This document shows, in pieces, positions 10,876-21,330 of a DNA stretch of 64,000 nt. The stretch's first letter is position 1; the number at the start of each line of letters is the position of its first letter. The notes under the pieces are model-generated. The model was given only the letters and a program-made list of their open reading frames with translations, ran no database searches and had not been told where the DNA came from. Source of the stretch: Lepisosteus oculatus (lineage: Eukaryota; Chordata; Actinopteri; Semionotiformes; Lepisosteidae); assembly GCF_040954835.1 (NCBI RefSeq), contig NW_027168298.1:124001-188000 (forward strand). Direction: 5' to 3'. The position numbers were made by a program, and so were the translations under genes.

Positions 10876-11210
10876 CTGCGCACCATAAGAAATCGTTTGT
10901 CCCTGTTCAAAAGAGATTGTGCGATGTCCTGCGGCGTTTGCAAAGCAAACCTTTGACAGTTTGAAAAGAGGAATTTATTCTGCTTACTGTGCGTGCAGTA
11001 GTTACAAAGTTGAACGTCTTTACACGATCTGCTGCAGTTTTCAGTGGGCGGGCTTTGTCAAATGGCTTGAAAAAACGCTCTGTGTTTCGGCTCGGTAAAC
11101 ATCATGAGCAGTGTCCTGCATGTTTTCTGTGTATAGCTGTCTTTTAACGCATACAGAATTCATTCGAAATCATTGATTTCTACAATTAACAAAGGGTCCC
11201 TTTTTGAACC
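10876..11210 (+). repeat. U4 downstream spacer module, partial copy
   Basis: Matches the second half of the spacer that follows U4 at 14380-14640 and its other copies (4203, 28060, 33770, 41040, 59010). No U4 gene precedes it here. It runs into the block holding the tRNA-Gly-like gene. Confidence 0.75.
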
Positions 11211-11443
11211 TGCGAGAAGCATTCTTTCAATGTAACAGATTTACTCCGGGGAAAGGCAGCATGACATTGAGAGTAGCTCAAGCTTTCAGCACCCGTATCG
11301 GACTGCGTGTATGCAGACACCGCTCAGAATCCCCTGTAAGATTCTCCCTCAATTCCGTTTTGCAGTGCTTTAGCTCTTTCAAAAGGCTTCGCTTTGCTAG
11401 TCACAATCCAAGGCTCATGACAGCATCTGAAAACATTCACCAC

Positions 11444-11515
11444 TGCATTGGCCAGGAATCGAACCTGGGTCAACTGCTTAGAAGGCAGCTATGCTCACCA
11501 CTATACCACCAACGC
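11444..11515 (-). tRNA. tRNA-Gly body with Arg-type anticodon TCT
   Basis: Minus-strand 72 nt cloverleaf identical in plan to vertebrate tRNA-Gly(TCC): GCGTTGGTGGTATAGTGG start, T arm with TTCGATT, acceptor end CCAATGCA. The anticodon loop is CTTCTAA, giving TCT, where the paralogue at 40701 has CTTCCAA, giving TCC. All stems are paired apart from wobbles, and TTTT follows about 10 nt past the 3' end, so this copy looks expressible. TCT would read the Arg codon AGA. Glycyl-tRNA synthetase normally uses C35 and C36, and C36 is lost here. Confidence 0.88.
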
Positions 11516-11555
11516 ACGCCCGCAGGAAGCCTGCAGGACACCACCAGAGAATGCT

Positions 11556-13154
11556 TTTTAAAAAAATTTTTTTATTAAACATAGAATTTACAAATACAAA
11601 TACAACAAGAGGATCAGAGTCATGTACAAGAGAAAAAAAACACAGAAGAAAAAAGCATTTAACTACCAGAGGTAATTAAGTAATTATGTGATCAAATTGT
11701 ATATTTTACACGTATCATATTTTCCTTGCTTTAATATTTCTCAATTATTTATAAACTTTAGTTTCAACATGCATGCGTTTCCTGTAAAAAATAAAACTCA
11801 GCACACAGTTTTTCTTTTAACAACATTTCGAGTACCTCTGGCATTCATGAAAAAGACATACACAAAAGCAAATAACTAACTCTAAGACTGTCTAAACTAT
11901 TGAGTTTTTCAAAGAACCAGAACTATAACAGTCCTTAACACTTAACTACACCATTCCAAACTAACACTAAAGAAACACTAGTATATACTGGTATAACAAA
12001 TAAAACCAAACATAATCGTTAACTGAGCAGTCACTGGGAGCAAATCTCCTTCCCGTCCACAAAGGCCCTCGCTCCCACAAAGTAGGCTCTCCTCCCCTCT
12101 CTTCTGGCAGCTTCAACCTGGGGCCACAGCTGGTTCCTGGTACTCCTGTCCGCGGCAGACAGGTCCTCTGCAAACCTCAGTTTGTTCCCATTCAAATACT
12201 CATTCCCCCTCGCCGCTCGCCACAGCATGTCCCTCGCCGTCCTCTTGGTGAACTGTATTATAATCGATCTGGGGCGCACTTGCTCAGTTCGCTCAGACAT
12301 GTTCGCTCTCCTGAGCCTGTGAACAAAGTCAATGGCCGATATTACGTCCTCCTGGTCCGGCAGGGTCCTTTTACAGATACCCTTCACTGTTGCAACAAGG
12401 TCCTTATCACGTTCCTCTTTAACTCCAAATAATTTTAAATTCCATCGTCGACGGTATCTATCTACATCGTTCACTTTCAATTCAAGTTCTTTAATATGCT
12501 TTTCTTGTTCGGTATTTACTTGTTTAAGAACTTTTACTTCACTCTTTAAGTCTTCAACCTCTTTAAACACACAGTCCATGGACTTTTTATGACTTTCGAT
12601 TGCGACTGTATTAGATCGAATCATTTCCTTCAGCTCACCCATGCTCTGTGCCATCATGTTGAAGATGTTGGTCTGGAGCTCCTCCAGCGTCAGCTCGCCC
12701 CTTCCTCTCTTGGTTGCCGGGGTTTTCACAGGTGTGCTGGGCAGGGACTCCGGCTCTTCCTCTGAGTCTCACTTGGGCTGCGAGCGCTCGCGTACGAGCG
12801 CATCTCCAGCACTCTTTCCACGTCCCCTCCAGCTGCTTCACTTTTCCCTTTAGTTGCCATCAATTTTCTTGTAGTGCTATACATATACGATTGAGGTATC
12901 TTAGATTTCTCCTTCGAAGACCCAGCACTCTCTTTTCTTTTCTCAGTGTTACTCATATTGAAATTCTTAAATCTAAAAAAAATTGTTTTTTTTTCTTTCA
13001 GTTATAACTGAAGTTTAAACAACTACTGTTAAGTCCTTATTTTTCAGTAGTCAAAAAAAGCAAAAATTAACATTCAGGTCATGAAAAACTCAAAAAAAAC
13101 TCCTCAACCACTAAACTTTACCTCCCACCCCTGAGCGCCATCTTGAACGCCCCT
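11556..13154 (-). mobile_element. ORF1-only L1-like retrotransposon (HAL1-like)
   Basis: A 1599 bp minus-strand insertion bounded by perfect 16 bp target-site duplications, ACCACCAGAGAATGCT, at 11540-11555 and 13155-13170. The unoccupied site is present once in the inverted paralogue at 40661-40676. Inside is one L1-type ORF1 and nothing resembling endonuclease or reverse transcriptase. The 3' end on the minus strand has AATAAA followed by an A/T-rich tail. This is the structure of half-LINE (HAL1-like) elements that borrow an L1 machinery. It arrived after the block was duplicated. Confidence 0.85.
12031..12956 (-). CDS. L1-type ORF1 protein (RNA-binding chaperone), frameshifted
   Basis: From the 12956 ATG the frame starts MSNTEKRKESAGSS and is lost near 12765. 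The main frame then runs to 12031 (about 232 residues from a GTG-adjacent point). Visible parts are a heptad-rich coiled coil (roughly residues 20-90 of the main frame), an RRM-like block around RRRWNLKLFGVKEE, the RPRSIIIQFTKRTARDMLW block and the C-terminal LRFAEDLSAADRSTRNQLW, all matching L1 ORF1p (Transposase_22). L1 ORF1p trimerises and binds its RNA. The single frame disruption makes this copy non-coding for full-length protein. Confidence 0.8.
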
Positions 13155-13366
13155 ACCACCAGAGAATGCTCACGATTTCGGAAGCTGTCTCCGGGACGTG
13201 CTAATTCCGCACATCCTGAATAAATCATGATATAGTTAGTTGCTGTAGCTAGACGTTCAAATGAGTTTCATGGCCAGATGGACTGTTTCCTCCAGCGGTA
13301 TAGTATTGCAGTGAGACAGCACGATGCCTGCAAGACTATGTCACGCTAAACGCCACAGATTTCCGA

Positions 13367-13386
13367 GGGTTAGGGTTAGGGTTAGG
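13367..13386 (+). repeat. Interstitial telomere-type repeat
   Basis: Twenty bases of perfect GGGTTA register (GGGTTAGGGTTAGGGTTAGG). They sit exactly where the tRNA-Gly/U4 flank ends and the U5 unit (starting CTCTTATTATGG) begins. Other U5 units lack the repeat. Confidence 0.9.
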
Positions 13387-13506
13387 CTCTTATTATGGCG
13401 ATTGTGGCTGTCTGCTCTGCGAGTCCTCGGTCTCCGGCCGTCTGATTGGCGCTCTTTTCTTTGGGGGGCGGGAAGTGTCCGGCCGCAGGTGATCTTGGGA
13501 CCTAGC

Positions 13507-13533
13507 TTTGCATAGCGGCTTCCCAGAGTGCGT
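13507..13533 (+). promoter_or_regulatory. Distal sequence element of U5 (octamer-like + SPH)
   Basis: An octamer-like CTTTGCAT is followed by CTTCCCAGAGTGCGTCG, close to the ZNF143/Staf (SPH) consensus. The pair lies about 200-226 bp upstream of the U5 start, the usual distance of snRNA distal elements. The same pair is kept in the inverted U5 units at 34045-34075 and 34553-34580; in the third unit (about 35062-35088) the octamer part is altered. Confidence 0.6.
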
Positions 13534-13670
13534 CGTTTCCTGCACACTGTGGCCGGGTGTTTTCCGAGTTATCGCACGGATTGGGCACGCCCGCAAGCCG
13601 AGAGCCGCAGGCGATGAGCCCGGAGCTGAATGGGCCCCACTGGCTCATTTGTAAGGCCAGGTGCATTGCC

Positions 13671-13690
13671 AACCACGACCGGAAGGGCAG
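13671..13690 (+). promoter_or_regulatory. Candidate proximal sequence element of U5
   Basis: ACCACGACCGGAAGGGCAGA lies about 43-62 bp before the U5 start, where SNAPc binds Pol II snRNA genes, and resembles vertebrate PSEs of the CACCGCGACTTGAA type. It is conserved in all U5 units of the window with one substitution. Position and conservation support it; binding is inferred. Confidence 0.45.
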
Positions 13691-13732
13691 AGGCTTTGAA
13701 GGCGGCCTGGGCTCCTGCAGCTGTGCAGCCAC

Positions 13733-13851
13733 ACACTCTGGTTTCTCTTCATCTCGTACAAATCTTTCGCCTTTTACTAAAGATTTCCGTGGAGAGGAGC
13801 ATGAATTCCATGCAATTTTTGTGCTTCCCTGCCTTCGGGTGGGGCGCAGCT
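13733..13851 (+). ncRNA. U5 spliceosomal snRNA
   Basis: Starts ACTCTGGTTTCTCTTCA at 13735 and has the invariant loop I, CGCCTTTTACTAAAGA, flanked by the pairing strands AAATCTTT and AAAGATTT, then GTGGAGAGGA, an Sm site CAATTTTTGTG near 13813 and a GC-rich 3' stem. Loop I aligns exon ends in the spliceosome. The 3' stem differs from human. It lies 110 bp upstream of U4 in the same orientation. 5' and 3' ends are estimated to within a few bases. Confidence 0.9.
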
Positions 13852-13960
13852 GGGCTGGTCAAAGAGAGCAAACAGAAATATGAAGCATTTCAGCAACGAC
13901 ATGCCATGAGACGATTGATAACGATTTCCATAGGATCCCCGCGGTTGCCTGGCAACCGTC

Positions 13961-14105
13961 AGCTTTGCGCAGTGGCAGTATCGTAGCCTGTGAGGTTTAG
14001 CCGAGGCGCGATTATTGCTAGTTGAAAACTTTTCCCAATACCCCGCTTCCGCTGGTTTGCAATGCAATCGGCGAAAGCAATTTTTGACAGTCTCGTCAGA
14101 GAATG
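13961..14105 (+). ncRNA. U4 spliceosomal snRNA
   Basis: The sequence matches vertebrate U4 from its first base, AGCTTTGCGCAGTGGCAG, through the 5' stem-loop (k-turn), GCGCGATTATTGCTA (U6-pairing stem I), TTGAAAACTTTTCCCAATAC, the central 3' hairpin and the Sm site CAATTTTTGACAG, ending in the terminal hairpin. U4 escorts U6 into the tri-snRNP. A perfect 3' box follows. One change in the terminal hairpin (AGAGAATG) weakens it relative to the copy at 33344. This is the only complete U4 here. Confidence 0.93.
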
Positions 14106-14113
14106 AGGAAGGT

Positions 14114-14126
14114 GTTTAAAGACAGA
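14114..14126 (+). terminator. U4 3' box
   Basis: GTTTAAAGACAGA fits the snRNA 3' box consensus GTTTN0-3AAARNNAGA exactly and lies 9 bp after the U4 end. It directs Integrator-mediated 3' end formation of Pol II snRNAs. The same box is kept at 33489-33501 after the damaged U4. Confidence 0.85.
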
Positions 14127-14640
14127 TTTTATCATGGTAACATCATGGTAGAAAGAAACGAGCTTGTTACGTCTCAACAGAAACGCTCTTTAGCTCTTTC
14201 AGCGTTATGCAGAGAACAGCGTCTGTCGAGATCACTTTTGAGTCAGCGCGAAACGCCGTGTGCTGTCAGTTTGGTTTCATATTGCTCGTAGCGGCGCCCG
14301 GCTTTTGTCTGTCAAACGTTAGGTTGCGCTTCTTCATGCTGCATCGTCGGCATGAGTGGAGCTTTTTAAACGTCTGTACTTAATGCGCCCCATAAGAAAT
14401 GGTTTGTCCCCGTTCAAAAGAGATTGTGCGATGTCCTGCAGCATTCGCAAAGCAAACCTTTGACAGTTTGAAAAGACAAATTTATTCTGCTTCCTGTGCG
14501 TGCAGTAGTTACAAAGTTGAACGTCTTTACACGTTCTGCTGCAGTTTTCAGTGGGCGGGCTCTGTCAAATGGCTTGGAAAAACGCACTGTTTCGGCTCGG
14601 GAAACATCATGAGCAGTGTCCTGCATGTTTTCTGTGTATA
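14127..14640 (+). repeat. U4 downstream spacer module
   Basis: About 500 bp of conserved spacer after U4. Copies or part copies lie at 4075-4470 (-), 10876-11210 (+), 28060-28337 (-), 33502-33918 (+), 41010-41610 (-) and 58734-59320 (+). I tried to see a further snRNA in it and could not match one. It leads into the tRNA-Ser upstream spacer at 14641. Confidence 0.8.
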
Positions 14641-14876
14641 GCTGTTGTGGGCATTTCTCTGTTGTTGATTCTTATTTTGTGTGTAACAAAGTGGCATTTT
14701 CATGTCCGGACGGGGAGACTTTATCATTCCGACATGAAGCCACCCTTAAGTCCTCTGAGGCGTGTCTGGCTGCAAGGCTTGTATTTTGGAAATGTTTTTT
14801 GAAACGGAGAACAACTTTGAAATAGGCTTCCGCCGGGTAAGATTGTAGCAAGAACGCAGTGGGGATGGGGCTTGCT

Positions 14877-14958
14877 GTAGTCGTGGCCGAGTGGTTAAGG
14901 CGATGGACTAGAAATCCTTTGGGGTCTCCCTGCGCAGGTTCGAATCCTGCCGACTACG
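14877..14958 (+). tRNA. tRNA-Ser (anticodon AGA)
   Basis: 82 nt class II tRNA: GTAGTCGTGGCCGAGTGG start, anticodon loop CTAGAAA (AGA), variable arm, T-loop TTCGAAT and a perfectly paired acceptor stem (GTAGTCG/CGACTAC). One anticodon-stem pair is T/T. It shares its upstream spacer with the tRNA-Ser copies at 7918, 23789 and 59983. Confidence 0.93.
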
Positions 14959-15019
14959 TTGTCCGCCTCCAGTCGGTGTGTTCCGGTGCAAGCAAAGAAG
15001 CGCGAATGAGGAATGGGCC

Positions 15020-16540
15020 CCTGAGACAGTCATTTGCCTGTTTCACAAATGATCGTATTTTACTAGAGATTCTGTTTGGGATTCAGATGTGCATTCGGAC
15101 AGCAATCCCTTTCAAGAAATGATACGTTCTGGATGAGGTCAAAGGTGCTGGAACACTGTATTTAGGATGTGTTTGCAGTGATTGTGTGTCTCCTGCTTCA
15201 ACGCAGTGATATATAGATGTGCTCCTGTAATTTATTGGTACAAGCCCAGGGCAGTAAGCAGTCTGAGGATTTATTTCCAGACGGCATAGAGCAGTGAAGC
15301 AGTGAAGTAGTGCAACACACTGGATCATTATATTATTTGAATCTATTCTACTTAAATTATTACATTATACACAACTTGAGTTCATTTTAAAAATTAAAAG
15401 GTAATGGAAGGAATGCATATTCATGAGGAAGATTATACAGATATGCATGTGATAATCTTCCTTTTATCATGTAGTGCGTCATTTGGACACTTTGTGGGCT
15501 TGAAATACAAAGAAAATCATGTTCTATGGTACAAGATAAATACAAAACTTAAGATTTTATTTTAATTAGATTTGTTTATAAAGCATAAGCAATCATTTCA
15601 TACATTAATATATGTGAAAATGACATTTTAGCATCATATTACATACAGGTCTCTAGCTTCAACACAGTGATATATATATATGCTCAGTGATTTATTGGTA
15701 CATGCCCAGGTCAATAATCAGAATGAGGATTTATTTCCAGACGGGCTACAGGTAGTGTTGTGAAATACTTCAACACACTGGATCGCAGATTTAGACCCCC
15801 TGCACTCTTACTCCTTAAAAACCAAAGAAATGAAGATATGTAGCAATCACATTGCAACAGGGCTGACAGTGACTTAATGCTTATACTAGTGGACTTCTGG
15901 TACCTTTAGGGTACGGTGTTCCCTGAAGGGCTCTCAAACCCCGCATTTCAGATGCCTAGCTGTTTCGCTGATGTGTTGCACCTCAGAATCACTTTTAAAC
16001 CTTACCTCTGGTATCTTTAATCCCTATTGCTCAACGCATGGTGAAAGTATTGCATAAATGTGTCTGAAAATGAGCAATGGGCACCTGAGAGACTCATTTG
16101 CCTGTTTCACAAATGATCATATTTGACTAGAGATTCTGTTTGGGATTCAGTTGTGCATTCTGACAGCAATCGCTTTCAAAAAACGATACATTCTGGATGA
16201 GGTCAAGGTGCAGGAACACTGTATTTAGGATGTGTTTGCACTTATTCTGTGTCTCTAGCTTCAACACAGCGATATATGTATATGCTCACTGATTTTTTGG
16301 TACATGCCCAGGGCAATAATCATTATGAGGAATTATTTCCAGATGTGCTAGGGGTAGTGTTGTGAAATACTTCAACACACTGGATCGCAGGTTTAAACCG
16401 CCTGCACTCTTACTCCTTAAAAACCAACAAATGCAGATATGTAGCAATCATATTGTAGCAGACACTCATTTGCCTGTTTCACAAATGATCATATTTTACT
16501 AGAGATTTGTTTGGGATCCGGATGTGCATTTTGACCGCAA
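15020..16540. repeat. ~372 bp satellite-like repeat array
   Basis: A unit containing CATTTGCCTGTTTCACAAAT is repeated; two occurrences at 16095 and 16467 are 372 bp apart, and diverged units lie at 15030 and 15650. The inverted counterpart at 63540-64000 shows a 374 bp spacing. A short piece also occurs at 370-470. No coding potential. Confidence 0.75.
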
Positions 16541-16576
16541 TCTCCTTATCGCGGCTTTGCCCTTCTTGGCTCTTTG

Positions 16577-16656
16577 GACAATATCTCTATCTTGTGGTCG
16601 TTGTTGGTAATGTCTAGACAACATCTCCATCTTGTGGTCGTTGTTGGTAATGTCTT
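16577..16656. repeat. 40 bp minisatellite, 2 units
   Basis: Same 40 bp unit as at 502, two copies starting at 16577 and 16617, placed between the 372 bp array and the A/T-rich repeat that follows. Confidence 0.85.
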
Positions 16657-16659
16657 CTT

Positions 16660-17540
16660 ATGCCCTTTTTTATTTTAATTCTCTATTAGTTGATTCTAGA
16701 ATCTCTACAATGGAGTTGAAAACATCAGTTTTATAGCAGACAATATGACATTATTTATAGTCCAATTAGAAACTTATTACCCTGTTTTTAACATAATAAC
16801 AAATTAAAATTGATTAAAACTAAGTTTGGAACACCAGGGAACATAACAAATGATTTTTTGGAAAACCATGAGGTTCTCTGTGTCCGATGCCTGCAAGGGG
16901 AGAAAGCTAGAATCCTTTTATTTTTTCAAAATTTGAAAATAAACATCATTTAACAACAGCTTTCATTCCTAGGAGTGAAAAACAACCATTTTTGAAGACA
17001 TATTAGTTTCTAAAACACTACAATAAAGTTAAAAACATCCGTTTTATATTACATTATTTTGTGTGAAATTTGTCATTTTTTGCACTATTTTTAATAAAAT
17101 CTCTAATTAAAAGTGATTAAAATTAAGTTTGGAACAACAAGGAACACAAAAAAAAAAGATTTTAAGGAAAAAAATGATGTCTTCTGTGCCAGGTGCCTGC
17201 AAGGGGAGAAAGCTAGAATCCTACCCAGGCTCCTGGAGCTCTGTCCTGGCTAAAGGAGGGTGAATCCATCCCCTTCAAAGCTCCATGAAAAAATGATATT
17301 TTTAAATTTGAAAAAAAAAACATTATAGAACAACATCTCTTGGTCCACAGAGAGCAACAATCCAACTTTGAACAAAATCCATTGACTGATCCCCGAATCC
17401 TGAAGTTTCTTCGCATGATATTGGGCTTGCAACCACTTTCTGGAAAACGAAGAAAAAGGCCAAAAATGAAAAAAAAGTTATCAATTCTAGAGCCTAAGAG
17501 GAAAACAAGACAAATGTATATCTCCAAATAATTTTATGTG
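16660..17540. repeat. A/T-rich repeat with GATTCTAGC-type units
   Basis: Tandem-like units with the landmark AGGGGAGAAAGCTAGAATCC recur here near 16895 and 17200, and inverted at 62437, 62813 and 63123. Between landmarks the DNA is A/T-rich and non-coding. The order 372 bp array, 40 bp minisatellite, this repeat is preserved in both orientations in the window, so the three behave as one composite unit. Confidence 0.7.
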
Positions 17541-18172
17541 CTTCAGAAAAGCCCAGGAAAGTTTTTTGCATACATGAAACCACGCCCGTTTGCACGTAAG
17601 CAGACATGGTTTCACAAACGACTGCATGAAAGCACGCGTGCATGCGAAGTCATCCTGTTGAGCATTTGAAAAGCCGCACCACGCCACACTTGAAATAGCT
17701 CTTACATTAGTGGTAGACACAGGAATCGCCGCAGGAATCAAAATTGAACCTAGTCGCCACATCACATACATCCTGTTCAACGATAAAAAGGTAACATCTA
17801 TCCTCGCTCCAGAGTAAATCTCACGTTGAGGGCATATTTTTTTCCACTTTACCATGAGTCGGGCTCAGCTGCACAGAGGCGAGAGCAGAGTAATGAGGTC
17901 ACGGGGACAGGGGAGTCACACGCTGGCGGTTTGAACACGCGGAAGATCACTGCGGGATCCACAGTATGTGGACCCTCCGTGCGCCATCAGTCCACACTCC
18001 GGGCTCTGAATCCTGCCATCCGAGTTAAGATCTCGGCGGAACCTGAGGCACAGTTCCTTCTTAAAACGTAATCTGGTGAGCATTTCTAGAATCGTACTTG
18101 TATAGATTGTAGCGTGCTCTCTGAAGGCACCAGTTCTGTAGGGTTTGGGCATTAACTGGGACAATTATTAAT

Positions 18173-19704
18173 TGTAGCAGTAAATCATAAAATGATTCTT
18201 TGGGTGGCCTTAGAATCCAACCATGCGATATAACTCAAACAACGCACACACATAGGTACTAATACACGAGGATACATTTATTAATACATAGAATATGCAT
18301 GTAAACCAAACAGATCTTATCAAGAGGTTTATCAGAATACAAAAGGTATATATTCAGTCAGTTACAAAGAGTATCATATATCAAGAGGACATATGTTCAG
18401 TATATCATTCATTTAGACCGTTTCGTAAATGAACTTGGTTATAACTTCTACATTGGATACTCAAAACAAGTACATAACTCTTAGGAATTAAATTGGTATC
18501 AACTGGTTGGGATGACAATTGAATTCTCGAGCTGTAATGCATTGAAGTTGAATACTCATCCAATCTCTGGGGATTCAGATCTCCTGCGGACTCAAAGAAG
18601 CAGTTGCAGGCTTGTTGCTGTCCAATCCGCGCTGTCTGGCTTGGTGCCAGGTTGTGCTGTGCGGTTTGCGACAGTGCGCTGCTGATGCTCACTGACCGGC
18701 TAGTTAGTGTTGGCTTTAACTAGCAAAGTTTATGCACAGGAGAAAATATGACTGTGGGTCCCAGTAGGTCAGGAAGAGGACCGGTTCGTTCCTGATGAAG
18801 CGCTTGTTCTGATTAGTTATTCAGCTGTCCACAGTTCCGACCTGTTCACGAGGCTTGCTGCTGATGCTAACCTCGGGTGGATCCTCTGGTTACTCGTGGC
18901 AACCTCCACTCTCGACTCTTAGAACAGAGGAAAGTACTGGCACTCGGACACACTGGCCGTTCCGTGGTTGTCCGGGCTGAGTCTCAGGATGGTCAGGAGG
19001 CGTGCTGTGAGAATGTCCTGCCCTTGGGAGCCTTCTGCTCCTGGGCCGTCCTGCCATGGAATTGTCTTGCACCCCTGGAATTCTCCTTAGAATTCTCCTA
19101 CTGGAATAGTCCTACTAGTTCTCCTGCACATTGTCTATTGTTTGTTTGTACATTGTCTTGATGCACTGGTTGCACTTTGTTTTGTTTTTTACACTTGTTT
19201 TACAATCGAGAGACTTTCTGTAAGTAAGAATTCCATTGTACCAGTACCGGTTACATATGGCAATAAAGTTCAAGTTCAAGTTCAAGTTCTCCAGGCTCTC
19301 TGTTGCCTGTTTTTACCTGGAGGAACTTTGGCTTGTCATTGGCTGAAAGTTTAATGGGCATCAGAGTCCCACATGGGTTACATTGCCCTACCAGTCCCTG
19401 ACTGGTTGATCAAGGTGAGATATGAGTCACTTACTCCTGACACCTAGGAATGCAATCCAGATGTCCATCTGGCACTCCCTAGACAGATAGGCGCCAATGG
19501 ATGACCATTGATCATGATAGCCAGGCTTAGCTAAGTGCATCCCCCTTTGGGAGCTGTCCCTTATCAAAAGAAAACATCTTTAAATCAGCCTGCATGAATA
19601 GTTTCTCTGTGGCTGCACCACAGAGATGAAGAGAGAGATGGGGCCTCATTTGGGAAAGCACAGCAACACTTATTTCTGTCTTATTAACAAGCATTGCCTC
19701 TACA
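18173..19704 (-). repeat. Long terminal repeat (~1.53 kb)
   Basis: On the minus strand it begins TGTAGAGGCAATGC directly after a purine-rich tract (AAAAAGGGGGG) and ends ...CTACA next to ATTAATAATTG. It carries a polyadenylation-type AATAAA with a following GT-rich stretch near its 3' side. The paralogous LTR at 57231-58615 is about 150 bp shorter. Confidence 0.7.
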
Positions 19705-21330
19705 TATCCCCCCTTTTTGAAGGTCACGAGGTCCTGAGACGTTGTTGCCTTCAAAACAAAACAGAGTTAAGTGATGTCCCCTGTCATTAGAACATTAACC
19801 TTAAATGTCCACATTTCTCCTTGAGAATTCATACCGGAACCAGCATTGGGAACAAACAGGATGAAAAACATCTGGAGTATGTATAAACACGGTAGGAGAC
19901 ATCATCTCAGTCTAGGCATTACAAATCAGGAAGTTCACTGTCAGTATCTGATACCTCTGTAGGCAGATATTTGGGGAAGAAGTAACTTCCTTTCTTTTGA
20001 AATGCTACCTTTGACTCATTTGTGCTACCCGGAGTACATCTTGATGTAAGAGTACAGCATTCAGAGTACATTGTCAGCCATGATCCAGCTTCCCAGCAGC
20101 AGTGTTACAATAACACCGGTTCCTGTTCCCAGCCCCCCTGATGAACCATGACACCTGTGTTGGGCACCTGCCAGGGTGGTTTGGAGGTTTGTTCCATTAA
20201 AGCAAACTAACTACCTGTACCTTGTGAGGGCTTACTGTTTCTTGGATTTCTATCCAATTCAATAGTGTGGCACCTGAAGGCATCCACGACCTCAAGTTTG
20301 GTCTTATGTTGTCTGGTTCCAGACCGTACAGTGTCAAGTTACCATGCTGTACTATGGCCTCCTTGGGGCCAGTAGCACGCAAACCTATCAGAAATAGCAA
20401 ACACACAACAGTGGCGGCAGCAATCAGTCCTCCCAAAAGTCTTTTCGGGTGGCTGATCCCAGTCATCTCCTTCTGAGTGACTGTTGCCTTTCTAAGTTGG
20501 CGCAGCATGTACATGGTCTCTTTCTCAGTATGCCATGTGGCATCTTGGGCACCAACATCCTGGAAATCTGAGGAGATCTGACGCAGCTGCTGATGCTGCT
20601 CCTCCATTTCCAGGACATCTGCTTTTTCGATTTGTTCATGCCTGTGCTCTAGGAACCCTGCAGGGGGTGGTGCAGCGGTGGAGCATGCCTGACCCTTGGC
20701 TTAGTGGTCATCTGGAGCACCTGAGGGATCTGGGATTGTTACTCCATTCTCACTGTTCAGGTCCACCCTGCACACTTCCTGATTGAGGAATCCCTCTATC
20801 GGCATGTTTACAATCGTTCGCTGGGCGTGGGTGTAGGACACCTGCTCGCTCCCCCCTTCCCTCTCTAGGGGTTCAGGGAGCTGCCCCAGCACTGGGATAG
20901 CTAGTTCACTGTCTTTGAACTCACCATCACCCACCAGGCCCATGTCAGTGCAGGCGGGGATTCTGACACCCCCCTTTTCCATGTTCTGCACTAACAGTCG
21001 GGTGGCTTGCCCATCCAGCTCCAGTGGTTGGTGCTGAACCACTGTTGGTCAGACTCAGACTGACAAACTGAGCTGGTGGCTGTAAGAAAACCGGCTCGGC
21101 TTTCATTCCCTGTCCCTTCTGGGGGACTGGGTGTATTGGCAACCCTGCCGTTGAGGCAGGAACAATCAGGTCAATCTCACTCACTACCTGGTAGTTGTGA
21201 GAAATAATGTTACCTGACTGCAGGTTCCCTGGGTCACAGCAGAGGGAATCGGCATCTGGGATCAGGTGTGTCCACAGCGCAGTAGTCTCAGCGTCCAGCT
21301 GAACCTCCTGTCTAACCTGTGAATGTTGCT
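18173..21330 (-). mobile_element. LTR retroelement fossil, 3' part with one LTR
   Basis: A minus-strand element fragment: internal region about 19720-21330 and one long terminal repeat. Internal frames include a stretch with a predicted membrane segment (LIAAATVVCLLFLIGL region near 20400) that may be envelope-like, but I cannot assign the family; the long LTR would suit a foamy-like or other complex retrovirus. It is an inverted copy of 54940-58615. It is incomplete and broken in several places, an old fossil that was duplicated with its flank rather than inserted twice. Confidence 0.65.

Noticed and set aside
13950-14105. Two separate snRNAs in place of one U4
   Set aside because: The sequence aligns to U4 continuously from its first base to the terminal hairpin.
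14127-14640. Possible extra snRNA in the U4 downstream spacer (seven copies, 3'-box-like GTTTGAAAAGAGGA)
   Set aside because: No match to U1, U2, U6, U7, U11, U12, U4atac, U6atac or 7SK features, no Sm site in a suitable place. Conservation is explained by recent duplication.
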